From positions 372,001 through 436,000 of the forward strand of contig JAUIEC010000002.1 in the NCBI GenBank assembly GCA_030428945.1: 64,000 nt of DNA, read 5' to 3'. Positions 9,011 through 18,215 of the stretch are shown here, one piece after another. The notes below the pieces were generated by a model. That model was not told the DNA's origin. It worked only from the letters and a program-made list of their open reading frames with translations, and did not search any database. The stretch is from Phycisphaerae bacterium (lineage in GTDB: Bacteria; Planctomycetota; Phycisphaerae; UBA1845; Fen-1342). The stretch's first letter is position 1, and each line of letters opens with the position of its first letter. The position numbers were made by a program, and so were the translations under genes.

Positions 9011-9777
9011 CCCTGTTCTCCCGGTCGGGTGTCGTGGCCGAGATCACCGCGGTGTTCAGCCAGGTCGGCCGGCAGACCGTGCGAATCGGTCTGTCCGGCT
9101 TCGAAGTTGGAGCTCATTCCGTACAGGCCGCGGAAGCCGAAGAACAGCAGCACGAGGGCCAGGCCGGTCATCGCGATCGAGACCGCCCGCCGGCTGCGGT
9201 TTCCGACGGTGATGCCCCAGGTGATGCAGAAGGTGCACATCCCGTTGGCGAAGTGGTAGACCGAGGCGACGATCCCGATCGCGTAGATGATCATCCACAG
9301 CGCCAGCGGCAGGAAGCTCTGGAACCCGGCGTAGGCCGCCCCGTAGGGCGTGGCCCCGTCGTGCACGACGTCCGGGTACGACGTCCCGCCGACCAGCCCC
9401 GCGAAGCGGAAGTGCAGCAGGTGCACGACGATGAAGACCGCCGCGATCCAGCCGCTGACCCGCTGCAGCGTGAAACGGTAGTTGTCGGCGTAACCGTAGG
9501 CCTGCACGTTGTGCTTGGCCTGCATCGCGATCACCACGCCGTAGCCGGCATGAAACGCCAGCGGCAGGAAGATCATCCCGAACTCGATGAAGACCAGGTA
9601 CGGCAGGCCGTGAATCCACTCGACCTCTTCATTGAAGGCCGCCGGCGTCGGCGTCAGCGAGTTGGCCAGCAGGTGGTTGATCAGGAAGGCGCCGATCGGA
9701 ATCACGCCGCTGAGAGAATGGAGTCGCCGCAGGAGAAAGTGGTTTCTTTCGAGCAAACCTGGTTGCACACCAGACAC
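9007..9777 (-). CDS. sdhC: Succinate dehydrogenase cytochrome b558 membrane subunit
   Basis: Membrane anchor of complex II, expected to bind two haems and quinone. Seen: RRLHSLSGVIPIG at the N-terminus, an early membrane helix with NHLL, and further helices containing HAGYG, VVHLLHFRF and VYHFANGMCTFCITWG, which supply the histidine ligands expected in this family. Start choice is uncertain. An in-frame ATG exists at 9846, but the GTG at 9777 has AAAGGGG five bases upstream, homologues begin close to this point, and a possible promoter places transcription start near 9847. First gene of the sdhCAB operon. The product is 256 residues from this GTG. Confidence 0.92.
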   Translation of the reverse strand: MSGVQPGLLERNHFLLRRLHSLSGVIPIGAFLINHLLANSLTPTPAAFNEEVEWIHGLPYLVFIEFGMIFLPLAFHAGYGVVIAMQAKHNVQAYGYADNYRFTLQRVSGWIAAVFIVVHLLHFRFAGLVGGTSYPDVVHDGATPYGAAYAGFQSFLPLALWMIIYAIGIVASVYHFANGMCTFCITWGITVGNRSRRAVSIAMTGLALVLLFFGFRGLYGMSSNFEAGQTDSHGLPADLAEHRGDLGHDTRPGEQG

Positions 9778-9853
9778 CGCAGCCCCTTTCAAGTTGAATC
9801 GTTGACGACGTGTCAGGCGCGAATCCGTCCTTCCGACCCGTCGCATGGCATTC

Positions 9854-9882
9854 TATGTAACCCATTTTGCGGCGGCAAACAA
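9854..9882 (-). promoter_or_regulatory. Possible promoter of sdhCAB
   Basis: On the minus strand TTGTTT and TACATA are separated by 17 bases in an unusually AT-rich patch between the divergent sdhC and DUF4920 genes. Transcription would start near 9847, leaving a leader of about 70 bases to the GTG start of sdhC. The match is partial (three of six at each box). Confidence 0.35.
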
Positions 9883-9980
9883 AACACTACGCCCGCGGAC
9901 GTTCACGCCCGGACGCGGTTCGGGTATTCTTGACGGATCGGCGGCAAGCGGTCGCTGCCCTTTCGATGGGAGAAAAAACA

Positions 9981-10460
9981 ATGAAAACACGGAATGCCGT
10001 CGTGATCGCCAGCCTGCTGGTGATCGCCCTCAGCGGTTGCTCGCACCAGACCGGGACACCCTTCGGGGAACCCATGAAACCCGGCGCTCGCGTCGTCCCC
10101 GTCGCCGACGTGCTCGCCAGCCCCGAGAAGTACGACGGACAGACCACCCGCGTCGCCGGCATCGTCACCGAGGTCTGCGAGGCCAAGGGCTGCTGGCTGC
10201 GACTGGCCCCCTCGGCCGACGCCGAAGACGCCATCTTCGTCAAGTTCACCTGCCCGATCGAAGGACGCCTGATCCCCCTCGAAGCCAAGGGCCGACCCGC
10301 CACCGTCGAGGGCCAGATCGCCGTCACCGAACTGACCGTCGACGAGGCCCGGCACTACGCCGAGGACGCCGGCGCCACACCCGAGGAGATCGCCGCCATC
10401 ACCAGCCCGCAGATGCAGGTCCGGGCCCAGTCGCCCGGGGCCCTGGTCGAGCTGAACTGA
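9981..10460 (+). CDS. DUF4920-like lipoprotein
   Basis: A 159-residue lipoprotein: MKTRNAVVIASLLVIALSGC gives a type II signal peptide with the lipidated Cys at 20. The body has the pattern VLASPEKYDGQTTRVAG, CEAKGCWL and FVKFTCPIEG, as in the DUF4920 family, a small OB-like domain with a conserved CxxxGCW motif of unknown function. The ATG at 9981 is chosen over an upstream in-frame ATG because GGGAG sits eight bases before it and the signal peptide begins there. It is followed after four bases by malQ, so both may share a transcript, though no functional link is known. Confidence 0.85.
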   Translation: MKTRNAVVIASLLVIALSGCSHQTGTPFGEPMKPGARVVPVADVLASPEKYDGQTTRVAGIVTEVCEAKGCWLRLAPSADAEDAIFVKFTCPIEGRLIPLEAKGRPATVEGQIAVTELTVDEARHYAEDAGATPEEIAAITSPQMQVRAQSPGALVELN

Positions 10461-10464
10461 CCCG

Positions 10465-12006
10465 ATGCCCAGGTTCTCACTGACGACGCGGGCGGCCGGC
10501 GTCCTCCTGCACCCGACCTCCCTCCCCGGACGGAACGGCTGCGGCGACCTCGGTCCGGCGGCCCGCGCCTTCGTCGACTTCCTCGCAGCCGCCGGACAAC
10601 GCTGGTGGCAGATGCTCCCGATCAACCCGATCGGGGGCGGCAACGCGCCGTACGACTCACCGTCCGCCTTCGCCGGCAACCCGCTCCTGGTCAGCCTCGA
10701 AGACCTCGTCGACCAGGGACTGCTCCGCGCCCGCGACGCCCGCCCCGGAAAGGCCCTGCCCGCCGGGCGCGTCAACTTCCCGGCCACGATCGCCCATCGC
10801 GACCGCGCCCTGCGGGCGGCCCACCGCGGCTTCGACCACGACGCCGGCCCACGCCAGCGACGCGCCTTCGAAACCTGGTGCGCCGCCGAGGCCGACTGGC
10901 TCGACCCCTTCGCCCTCTTCATGGCCATCCGCCGCAGCCGCAGGAACCGCAGTTGGCAGCAGTGGCCGCGGGACCTGGCGGCCGGCAAGCCGCGGGCCCT
11001 GCAGGCCGTGCGGACCGACCTGGCCGGCGAGTTCGACTACATCCGCTTCACGCAGTGGCTCTTCGACCGGCACTGGGCGGCCCTCCGCAAGTACGCGGCC
11101 GCCCGCGGCGTCGGCCTGATCGGTGACGTGCCGATCTTCGTCAGCCTCGACAGCGCTGACGTCTGGGCCCACCGCAACCTGTTCCAACTGGACGCCCGCG
11201 GGCGCCCCACGGTCGTGTCGGGCTGCCCGCCCGACAGCTTCTCGAAGGACGGCCAGTTGTGGGGGCATCCGCTCTTCCGCTGGTCGGCCCACGCCCGCAC
11301 CGGCTTCCGCTGGTGGATCGACCGGATCGGCGCCGTCGCCCGGCGGTTCGACGCCACCCGCATCGATCACTTCATCGGCTTCCACAACTGCTGGGCGGTC
11401 CCCGGCCGGGCCAGGACCGCCCGGAACGGAAAGTGGACGCCCTCGCCCGGGCGCGAACTGTTCAAGGCCCTCCGCAAGGCGCTCGGCCGGCGGCTCGAAA
11501 TCGTGGCCGAGGATCTCGGCGCGATGACCGACGGCGTCCGGGCCCTGCGCGACGGCAACGGCTTCCCCGGCATGCGGATCATGCAGAACGGCTTCCACGG
11601 CTACGGACACTACGACGAGCCGCACCGCTGGCCGCCGCACTGCGTGGCCTACACCGGAACGCACGACAACGACACGACCGCCGGCTGGTTCGCCGCGCTC
11701 CCGAAACGGGGCAGTCGCAACCGCGGTCCGGACGGACTCCTGACCCGCACGCGACTGCTGCGGTACACGGCCGGCCGGGAGCGGACGGTGGTCTGGGACA
11801 TGATCCGCTGGCTGTACGGCTCGCCGGCCAACACGGTGATCGTGCCGCTGCAGGATGTGCTGGGGCTCGGCAGCGAGGCGCGGATGAACGTGCCGGGCAC
11901 GCCGCGCGGCAACTGGGAATGGCGCTACCCGGCCCGGGCGCTGCGGGCGACGCACGCCGATCGCCTGGCCGAACTGAGCGCGACGTACGAACGCACCGCC
12001 GGCTGA
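10465..12006 (+). CDS. malQ: 4-alpha-glucanotransferase (amylomaltase, GH77)
   Basis: Transfers alpha-1,4-glucan segments between maltodextrins in glycogen or maltodextrin turnover. The 513-residue protein has the GH77 opening GVLLHPTSLPG, QRWWQMLPINP and SPYDS-like APYDSPSAFAGNP. The nucleophile lies in RFDATRIDHF (about Asp299), the acid/base in VAEDLG (about residue 350), and the third acidic residue in GTHDNDT (near 400). Start ATG lies four bases after the DUF4920 stop. With glgP 91 bases downstream it forms a glycogen-degradation pair. Confidence 0.95.
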   Translation: MPRFSLTTRAAGVLLHPTSLPGRNGCGDLGPAARAFVDFLAAAGQRWWQMLPINPIGGGNAPYDSPSAFAGNPLLVSLEDLVDQGLLRARDARPGKALPAGRVNFPATIAHRDRALRAAHRGFDHDAGPRQRRAFETWCAAEADWLDPFALFMAIRRSRRNRSWQQWPRDLAAGKPRALQAVRTDLAGEFDYIRFTQWLFDRHWAALRKYAAARGVGLIGDVPIFVSLDSADVWAHRNLFQLDARGRPTVVSGCPPDSFSKDGQLWGHPLFRWSAHARTGFRWWIDRIGAVARRFDATRIDHFIGFHNCWAVPGRARTARNGKWTPSPGRELFKALRKALGRRLEIVAEDLGAMTDGVRALRDGNGFPGMRIMQNGFHGYGHYDEPHRWPPHCVAYTGTHDNDTTAGWFAALPKRGSRNRGPDGLLTRTRLLRYTAGRERTVVWDMIRWLYGSPANTVIVPLQDVLGLGSEARMNVPGTPRGNWEWRYPARALRATHADRLAELSATYERTAG

Positions 12007-12097
12007 GCGGCCGCCGCGGTGGAACCGGACATGGACTGAAACCTGAACGACGGGACGATCCCGCGCAGAACGCGGCGTCGGGGAGGAGAATCCGAGC

Positions 12098-14227
12098 ATG
12101 GCAACGAAACGCACGGGATCGCGACGGAGCGCCGCCGGCGACGTCTGGAATCGCGTCCGGGACCTGGCCTGCAACCTGCACTGGACCTGGAACCACGACA
12201 CGCAGCGACTCTTCGCCGCGCTCGAGCCGCGCACCTGGGAAGCGACCAACCGTGACCCGCTGCGGACGCTGGCGACGATGCGCCCGGAACGCCGCCTGCA
12301 CCTCGAGCAGGACCGCGACTTCCTGGCGCTGCTGCAGCAGTGCGAGAAGAACCTCCGCGACTACCTGAAGGCCCGCCCGTGGTTCGCCCGGACCGCGAAA
12401 GGCCGCAACCGCCGACTGCTGGTGGCCTACTTCTGCTCGGAATACGCGATCCACGAATCGCTGCCGCAGTACTCCGGCGGGCTCGGCGTGCTGGCCGGCG
12501 ACCACATCAAGAGCACGTCCGACCTCGGCATTCCGCTGGTCGGCATCGGCCGGCTCTATCGCCAGGGCTACTTCCAGCAGGCCCTCGGCCCGAACGGCGA
12601 GCAGATCGCCCTGTACCCGCACTACCAGTACGACCAGATGCCGCTCGAAGACACCCGCAGGACGGTCGACGTCCCGCTCGCCGGCCGCAGCGTGCAGTGC
12701 AAGATCTGGAAGATGACCGTCGGACGGACCAGCGTCTACCTGCTGGACGCCGACCACAAGGGCAACCGTCCGGCCGATCGCGAACTGACCGCCCGCCTCT
12801 ACGGCGGCGACGCCGAGTACCGCATTCAGCAGCAGGTGCTGCTGGGCGTCGGCGGCAACCGGGCCCTCGACGTGCTCGGCCTCAAGCCGACCGTCTATCA
12901 CATGAACGAAGGGCACGCCGCGTTCGCCGCGCTCGATCGCCTGCGCAAGCTGCGGGCCGGACGCAAGAGCTACGAGAAAGCCGTCGAGATCATCCGCAAC
13001 TCGAGCGTCTTCACGACCCACACGCCGGTCCCGGCCGGGCACGACCGCTACGAACCGCGCCTGGTGACCCGCTACCTCAAGCAGGTGGCCGAGGGGATCG
13101 GCCTGTCGACCGAGGACCTGCTGGCGCTCGGTCGCGAGAACGCCGGCGATCGCAAGGAGTGGTTCTGCATGACGGTCCTGGCGCTGCGGCTCAGCAAGCG
13201 CTGCAACGGCGTGGCCAGACTGCACGGCGACACGTCGCGGCGGATGTGGCAGCATCTGTACAAGACCCGCAGCCACAAGTCGGTTCCGATCGGGCACGTC
13301 ACCAACGGCGTGCACTCGCAGACCTGGCTGGCCCCCGAACTGCACGAACTCTATCGCCGCTACCTCAGGCCCCGCTGGGTCGGGGCCGGGCCGGAGCACG
13401 ACCCCTGGGCCCGGGCCGGGAAGATTCCGCCCGAGGCGTTCTGGCACGCCCGCTGCCTGCTTCGCAAGCGGATGGTCGGCTTCATCCGCCAGCAGTTGCG
13501 CGACCAGATCCTCGCACGCTCGGGCCCGCTCGAGGACCTGGTCGCCGCCTGCGAGACCTTCGACGAGAACGCCCTGACGATCGGCTTCGCCCGCCGCTTC
13601 GCGACCTACAAGCGGGCCCCGCTGATCTTCCGCCAGGCCCGCCGGATCGCCGCGATCCTCAACGACCCGGACCGGCCGGTGCAACTGGTCTTCTCCGGCA
13701 AGGCCCACCCGGCCGACAAGCCCGGACAGGCCTTCGTGGCCGAGGTCTACCGGCAGGCCCACGCGGCCGGCCTGCGTGGCCGCGTCGTGCTGGTCGAGAA
13801 CTACGACATGCACATCGGGCGGATGCTGACCAGCGGCTGCGACGTCTGGCTGAACAACCCGCTGCGACCGAACGAGGCCTCGGGAACCAGCGGCATGAAG
13901 CCGCCCCTGCACGGCGGACTGAACTGCTCGATCTCCGACGGGTGGTGGCCGGAGGGCTACAACCGCCGCAACGGCTGGGTGATCGGCGACGGCCGCGAAC
14001 TGAAGACCCCGGCGGCCCAGGACCGGTACGACGCCGAGCAGATCTACGAACTGCTCGAAAACGAGATCGTGCCGAAGTTCTACCAGCGCAACCGGCAGGG
14101 CATCCCGGTGCGCTGGGTCAGGATGATGGCCGAATCGATGCGGAGCGTGTGCCGGGAGTTCAGCTCGCACCGGATGCTGGGCGATTACGTGCGGGACTAC
14201 TACCTGCCGGCCCACAACGACAAGTAG
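12098..14227 (+). CDS. glgP: Alpha-glucan phosphorylase (GlgP family, short form)
   Basis: Phosphorolytic release of glucose-1-phosphate from alpha-glucans, PLP dependent. At 709 residues it belongs to the shorter alpha-glucan phosphorylase group (TIGR02094). The N-terminal DUF3417-like opening NLHWTWNHD, the motifs FCSEYAIHESLPQYSGGLGVLAGD (start near residue 110) and HMNEGHAAF, and the PLP site EASGTSGMK with Lys near 600 are all visible. The ATG follows a strong GGGGAGGAG site. Placed directly after malQ, as expected for joint glycogen mobilisation. Confidence 0.95.
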   Translation: MATKRTGSRRSAAGDVWNRVRDLACNLHWTWNHDTQRLFAALEPRTWEATNRDPLRTLATMRPERRLHLEQDRDFLALLQQCEKNLRDYLKARPWFARTAKGRNRRLLVAYFCSEYAIHESLPQYSGGLGVLAGDHIKSTSDLGIPLVGIGRLYRQGYFQQALGPNGEQIALYPHYQYDQMPLEDTRRTVDVPLAGRSVQCKIWKMTVGRTSVYLLDADHKGNRPADRELTARLYGGDAEYRIQQQVLLGVGGNRALDVLGLKPTVYHMNEGHAAFAALDRLRKLRAGRKSYEKAVEIIRNSSVFTTHTPVPAGHDRYEPRLVTRYLKQVAEGIGLSTEDLLALGRENAGDRKEWFCMTVLALRLSKRCNGVARLHGDTSRRMWQHLYKTRSHKSVPIGHVTNGVHSQTWLAPELHELYRRYLRPRWVGAGPEHDPWARAGKIPPEAFWHARCLLRKRMVGFIRQQLRDQILARSGPLEDLVAACETFDENALTIGFARRFATYKRAPLIFRQARRIAAILNDPDRPVQLVFSGKAHPADKPGQAFVAEVYRQAHAAGLRGRVVLVENYDMHIGRMLTSGCDVWLNNPLRPNEASGTSGMKPPLHGGLNCSISDGWWPEGYNRRNGWVIGDGRELKTPAAQDRYDAEQIYELLENEIVPKFYQRNRQGIPVRWVRMMAESMRSVCREFSSHRMLGDYVRDYYLPAHNDK

Positions 14228-14339
14228 GAAGCAACGGAGCAGGCGAGCGCGGCGCGGCCGGGATCCGCCGGTACGCTGAATCCTGAACCACCGGACCCTG
14301 AACTCTCGTCCGCGGCACTGGTCGCGTGGAAAGTCTGTC

Positions 14340-15146
14340 ATGCGGATTCTGTTCATTGGTGACATCGTCGGGCGACCGGGCAAGCATGCCTGCACGCAAC
14401 TGGTGCCGAAGCTGCGCGAGGACCTGCGGCTCGACCTGGTGGTCGCGAATTCCGAGAACATCGCGGCCGGCAGCGGCATGACCCCGCAGATGTTCAACAA
14501 GCTGCGGCACCAGGGCGTCGACTGCTGCACGATGGGCGACCACATCTACCGCCGTCGCGAGATCCTCGAACTGCTGAACAGCAGCGACCGGATCGTCAAG
14601 CCCGCCAACCTGCCGCGCGAGGCGGCCGGGCGCGAGTTCATGGTCGTCCAGGGCAGCAACGACGTGCCGGTCGCGGTCGTCTCGCTGCTCGGGCGGACCT
14701 TCATGAACCTGAAGGCCGACTGCCCGTTCCACGGGATCGACCGCGTGCTCCAGCGGATCCCGTCCGAAGTCCGCGTGATCCTCGTCGACATGCACGCCGA
14801 AACGACCAGCGAGAAGATCGCGATGGGCTGGTACCTCGACGGCCGCGTCACGGCCATGGTCGGAACGCACACCCACATCCCGACCGCCGACGAACGCGTG
14901 CTGCCCAAGGGCACTGGCTACATCACCGACCTCGGCATGACCGGCCCCTACGATTCGGTCCTCGGCCGCGACAAGACCGCCGTGATCAAGGCCCTCTGCA
15001 CCAGCATGCACTACCCCTACAACGTCGCCACCGACGACGTCCGCCTGTCCGGCGTCGTGCTGGACATCAACGAAGCGACCGGCCGCACCAATTCGATCGA
15101 ACGCATCAGCGTCCCCGACCCCGGCGAACCGGATTCCTCGGAATAA
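14340..15146 (+). CDS. YmdB/TIGR00282 family metallophosphoesterase
   Basis: Related to Bacillus subtilis YmdB, a 2',3'-cyclic-AMP phosphodiesterase that affects biofilm and sporulation decisions. Seen over 268 residues: MRILFIGDIVGRPG, NSENIAAG, HAETTSEKIAMGWYLDGR, and the long signature VGTHTHIPTADERVLPKGT with YITDLGMTGPYD. One oddity: the metal-site motif GNH of YmdB reads GDH here (Asp67 replaces the metal-ligand Asn), followed by IYRR instead of TWDK. Whether this is common in related genomes cannot be judged here. It begins 112 bases after glgP. Confidence 0.9.
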   Translation: MRILFIGDIVGRPGKHACTQLVPKLREDLRLDLVVANSENIAAGSGMTPQMFNKLRHQGVDCCTMGDHIYRRREILELLNSSDRIVKPANLPREAAGREFMVVQGSNDVPVAVVSLLGRTFMNLKADCPFHGIDRVLQRIPSEVRVILVDMHAETTSEKIAMGWYLDGRVTAMVGTHTHIPTADERVLPKGTGYITDLGMTGPYDSVLGRDKTAVIKALCTSMHYPYNVATDDVRLSGVVLDINEATGRTNSIERISVPDPGEPDSSE

Positions 15147-15280
15147 TCGAATCGGGGTCCGCGTCGTGGCCTGCGGCCGCGTCCGAACGGTCGAAGTCCG
15201 TGGTCGAAGTTCGCGTTCGAAGTTCGAAGCTCCAGGGCGACGTTCGCAGTCGTGCCACGGCGCCGGGTGCCACGGCGGCG

Positions 15281-15330
15281 GGTGCCCCATCCTTGAGCGA
15301 GCGCAGCGAGCGGAAGGGTGGGGGACTGCC
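15281..15330. repeat. 50-bp dispersed hairpin element, copy 1
   Basis: GGTGCCCCATCC, then the GCGAGCGCAGCGAGCGG core, then AAGGGTGGGGGACTGC. The arms CCCCATCCTT and AAGGGTGGGG pair with one mismatch. A second copy lies at 29973-30022. The rest of the 230-bp spacer 15147-15376 holds degenerate GAAGTTCG repeats and no gene. Confidence 0.75.
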
Positions 15331-15376
15331 TGCCGGCGATCTGCACGGACCTCCGGTCCGGCGCGGCGGCCAGCGC

Positions 15377-16777
15377 CTACATCCCGCTCAGCCGGAAGAA
15401 CTCGATCACCCGGCGACGGTACGGGTCGATCACCTGGGCCATCCCGGGCTTGCCGTACAGGTTGTTCATCTCCAGCGGATCGGTCTGCAGGTCGTAGAAC
15501 TCCGAGACCTCGCTGCCCCCGTAGAACGTGATCTTGTAACGCTCGTCGACGATCGCCACCGCCGGCGTCGGATGCGCGCTCGACTTCTGCATGTACTCCA
15601 TCATCGCTTCGCTGCGAACCGACGCGACCTCGCCCAGCACCAGCGGCCACAGGTCGTAGCCCTTCCGCCCGGCCGGGTAGCTGCTGCCACCCCGGCGGCA
15701 CAGCGTCGGCTGCAGGTCGAGCGAACTCACCAGGGCCGGACTGTGCACGCCGGCCGGGACCGTTTCGGGCTGCCAGAAGACCAGCGGCGTGCGGACCAGT
15801 TCCTCGTAGAACGAGCCGCCCTTGGTGAACATCTTGTGCTCGCCGATCAGCCAGCCGTTGTCGCTCATGTAAACCACCAGCGTGTTGCGGTCCCGCCCGG
15901 TCGTACGGAGATGCTCGAGCAGGCGTCCGACGTTCGCGTCGATCGCCGAGATCATCGAGTAGTAATCCGCCTTGTGCCGCTTGAGCTGCCCCGGCGTCAT
16001 CGCCTGGAACGCCCGGGCCGGTGCGCTGACCCGCTGCGCGTTCGGCTTGTCCCGCATGTTGTCGCGCATGTTCTCCGGCAGGACCATGTCCTCGGGGTCG
16101 TACGGATGATCGGGATGCGGCGTGACCGGCTCGTGCGGCGCGTGAAAGGCCAGCCACAGGAAGGCCCGCTGATCGGGCTGCTGGTCGAGGAACTCGATCG
16201 CGTAGTCCGTGAAGACGTCCGTCAGGTAACGCTCGACCCGCTGCGACCGGCCGTTCACCACGATCGTCGGATGCGTGTATTTCTCCTTCCGCGGCGTCGT
16301 CAGCCGGTCGTACCCGACCCAGTAGTCCTCGAACCCGGCCTGCTTCTCGAGCGGATTGCCCAGGTGCCACTTGCCGACCATCCCCGTCCGGTAGCCCTCG
16401 GCCTTCAGAATCTGCGCGACCGTGTCAACCTGCGGGTCCAGTTGGGCATCGTCGTTGTGCAGCGGACCATACTGGTGCGGGTAGTAACCGGTCAGCAGCG
16501 TCGCCCGACTCGGCGCACACTGCGGCAGCACGTTGTACGCCCGCGAGAACCAGGTCCCCTCGGCCGCCATCCGGTCCAGGTGCGGCGTCCGGATCAGCGT
16601 GTTGCCCTCGAAACCGGTCGTGTTCGGGGCCTGGTCGTCCGCCAGGATGAAGATGATGTTCGGCCGCTCCGGCGTCGGCCGCAGATCGCCGGTCGCGGCC
16701 GGTCCGGCAGCGGGGCCGTCCTGGCATCCGGCGGCGGCGATCAGGCAGAGGGCGGTCAGCAGCGGTCGAAAACGCAT
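15377..16777 (-). CDS. Sulfatase lipoprotein (formylglycine type)
   Basis: Arylsulfatase-family hydrolase releasing sulfate from carbohydrates or other esters; such enzymes are abundant in Planctomycetota. From the ATG at 16777 the 466-residue product starts MRFRPLLTALCLIAAAGC, a lipoprotein signal with Cys18. The active-site motif CAPSR at 87-91 matches CxPSR, whose Cys is oxidised to formylglycine. Other blocks are FILADDQ, VGKWHLG, HAPHEPVTPH and YMSDNGW. AGGA lies eight bases before this start, whereas the longer frame upstream lacks both family similarity and a ribosome site. The substrate is unknown. Anaerobic or aerobic maturase genes are not in the window. Confidence 0.92.
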   Translation of the reverse strand: MRFRPLLTALCLIAAAGCQDGPAAGPAATGDLRPTPERPNIIFILADDQAPNTTGFEGNTLIRTPHLDRMAAEGTWFSRAYNVLPQCAPSRATLLTGYYPHQYGPLHNDDAQLDPQVDTVAQILKAEGYRTGMVGKWHLGNPLEKQAGFEDYWVGYDRLTTPRKEKYTHPTIVVNGRSQRVERYLTDVFTDYAIEFLDQQPDQRAFLWLAFHAPHEPVTPHPDHPYDPEDMVLPENMRDNMRDKPNAQRVSAPARAFQAMTPGQLKRHKADYYSMISAIDANVGRLLEHLRTTGRDRNTLVVYMSDNGWLIGEHKMFTKGGSFYEELVRTPLVFWQPETVPAGVHSPALVSSLDLQPTLCRRGGSSYPAGRKGYDLWPLVLGEVASVRSEAMMEYMQKSSAHPTPAVAIVDERYKITFYGGSEVSEFYDLQTDPLEMNNLYGKPGMAQVIDPYRRRVIEFFRLSGM

Positions 16778-16850
16778 CGTCGGAGTCCTGTTTGAGTTCA
16801 TTACGTTAGACTGACCCACGGAGTTCGCACCCGGTCGGAGCGGAGCACCC

Positions 16851-18215
16851 GTGTCGCAAGAGGATACACAGGACGGCCGTTTTCCGCCGCGCTTCTGGTG
16901 GGGGAACCGGATCGTCCTGGCCGGGGCCGTGGCGATCGTCGGGGTGCTCGGCGTCCGACTGCTGGTCGGCTGGCAGGCCGCCGCCCGCGCGGACACGCTG
17001 CTGGCCGGCTTCCGGACGGACCCCGCCGAAGCGCCGCTGGCCGACCGGGACAACGCCGCCTTTCACCTGGTGACCGTGGTCGGACGAATCGTGCCGCAGG
17101 GCGAATTGCCCTTCGGCCTGCAGGACGCATTAGAATTCGACGAACTGCGCCGGGACCACGCCCCGCTCGTCCGCACGCTGCTGGAACGGAACGCACCCGT
17201 CCTGGACGGTTTCGCCGAGGTCCGCCGCCTGCCGCGGGCCGACTGGTTCGTGGCCGGGGCGCCGGGCACGTTCGGCTACTTCGGCGACCAGCGGCAACTG
17301 GCGAAACTGCTGGCCCTGGACGGACGGATGGCCCTGCCCGCCGGCAATCAGCATCGGGCGGCCGAGCGGATCACCGACCTGCTGACCCTTTCGGATCGCC
17401 TCGCGCAGGGCCCTGAAATGCTGTCGGTCCTCGTGGCGAGCGCGATCGACCAGATCACCGGCATGATCGTCGAGCCATGGCTGGCGGCCGATCTGCCGCC
17501 GGTCGACGCGCAGACCCGCGCCCTGCTGACCGGCCTGATCGACGACCTGCTGCAACAGGATGCGCTGCGGGCGACCTGCGAGCGTGCCCTGCTGAACACG
17601 GTCGTCCGCGACGCCGGCAATATCCGCGACGCCTTCCGGGCCGCGGCTGGATTCCCTAATGCAAGTACCATCCCAAGCACCAGCGCGCAGCAAAGCGCTG
17701 AACTCTGGCCGGTCCGGCCGATCCTCGATGCCGAGGCCGTTCGACTGCTCGCGGCCGGCGAAGCGCTCGCGGCCCGCCTGCGGGAGGATCCGTTCGAGGA
17801 ACAGGCCAGCAGTTGCGCGGTGCCGCCGACGGGTCTGGAGCGGGTCGCCCGCCCGTTCTCGGTGCCCACGCTGCAATCCTATGACCGCATGATCGTGCTG
17901 CTGCACCGGGACCTGGCGTATCGCCGCTGCCTGGCCGCGGCCCTGGCGTGCATTCTGTATCGCAGCGACCACGGCCGACTGCCGGCCAGCCTGCGCGACC
18001 TCGTGCCGGACTACCTGCCCGCGGTCCCGACCGATCCGTTCGGCGACGGCGACCAGGAACTGATCTACGACCGGTCGGACGGGTACCTGCGGATTCGCCC
18101 GCGAACCGAACGCGTCGAGATCACCACCGCCCCTCCGGACGACCCGCAGCCACTGCCGCCCCGCGTCCGCGCCGCCCTCCGCCAGTACCAGGGTTCCGGA
18201 GCGCCGCCACCATGA
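16851..18215 (+). CDS. Conserved planctomycete-type membrane protein, paralog A
   Basis: Unknown function, 454 residues. One membrane helix near the N-terminus (residues 20-40, IVLAGAVAIVGVLGVRLLVG) anchors a long extracytoplasmic region. The C-terminal part has YRSDHGRLPASLRDLVPDYLP followed by DPF and a YDR-type motif, a pattern resembling the tail of pseudopilin-like proteins. It starts at GTG with GGAG upstream. Its stop overlaps the start of the next gene as ATGA. The two proteins align over most of their length (DNAA near residue 67, LARLVYLDG-like region, ADHG region), so they are tandem duplicates. Confidence 0.75.
   Translation: MSQEDTQDGRFPPRFWWGNRIVLAGAVAIVGVLGVRLLVGWQAAARADTLLAGFRTDPAEAPLADRDNAAFHLVTVVGRIVPQGELPFGLQDALEFDELRRDHAPLVRTLLERNAPVLDGFAEVRRLPRADWFVAGAPGTFGYFGDQRQLAKLLALDGRMALPAGNQHRAAERITDLLTLSDRLAQGPEMLSVLVASAIDQITGMIVEPWLAADLPPVDAQTRALLTGLIDDLLQQDALRATCERALLNTVVRDAGNIRDAFRAAAGFPNASTIPSTSAQQSAELWPVRPILDAEAVRLLAAGEALAARLREDPFEEQASSCAVPPTGLERVARPFSVPTLQSYDRMIVLLHRDLAYRRCLAAALACILYRSDHGRLPASLRDLVPDYLPAVPTDPFGDGDQELIYDRSDGYLRIRPRTERVEITTAPPDDPQPLPPRVRAALRQYQGSGAPPP

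Noticed and set aside
5015-9259. A plus-strand open frame of more than 1,400 codons
   Set aside because: It runs antisense across the phosphodiesterase, sdhB and sdhA, is Arg/Gly/Val-rich, and reflects high-GC third positions of the real genes.
11579-14545. Long minus-strand frame opposite malQ, glgP and ymdB
   Set aside because: Mirror of the GC codon bias; no ribosome site and no protein family.
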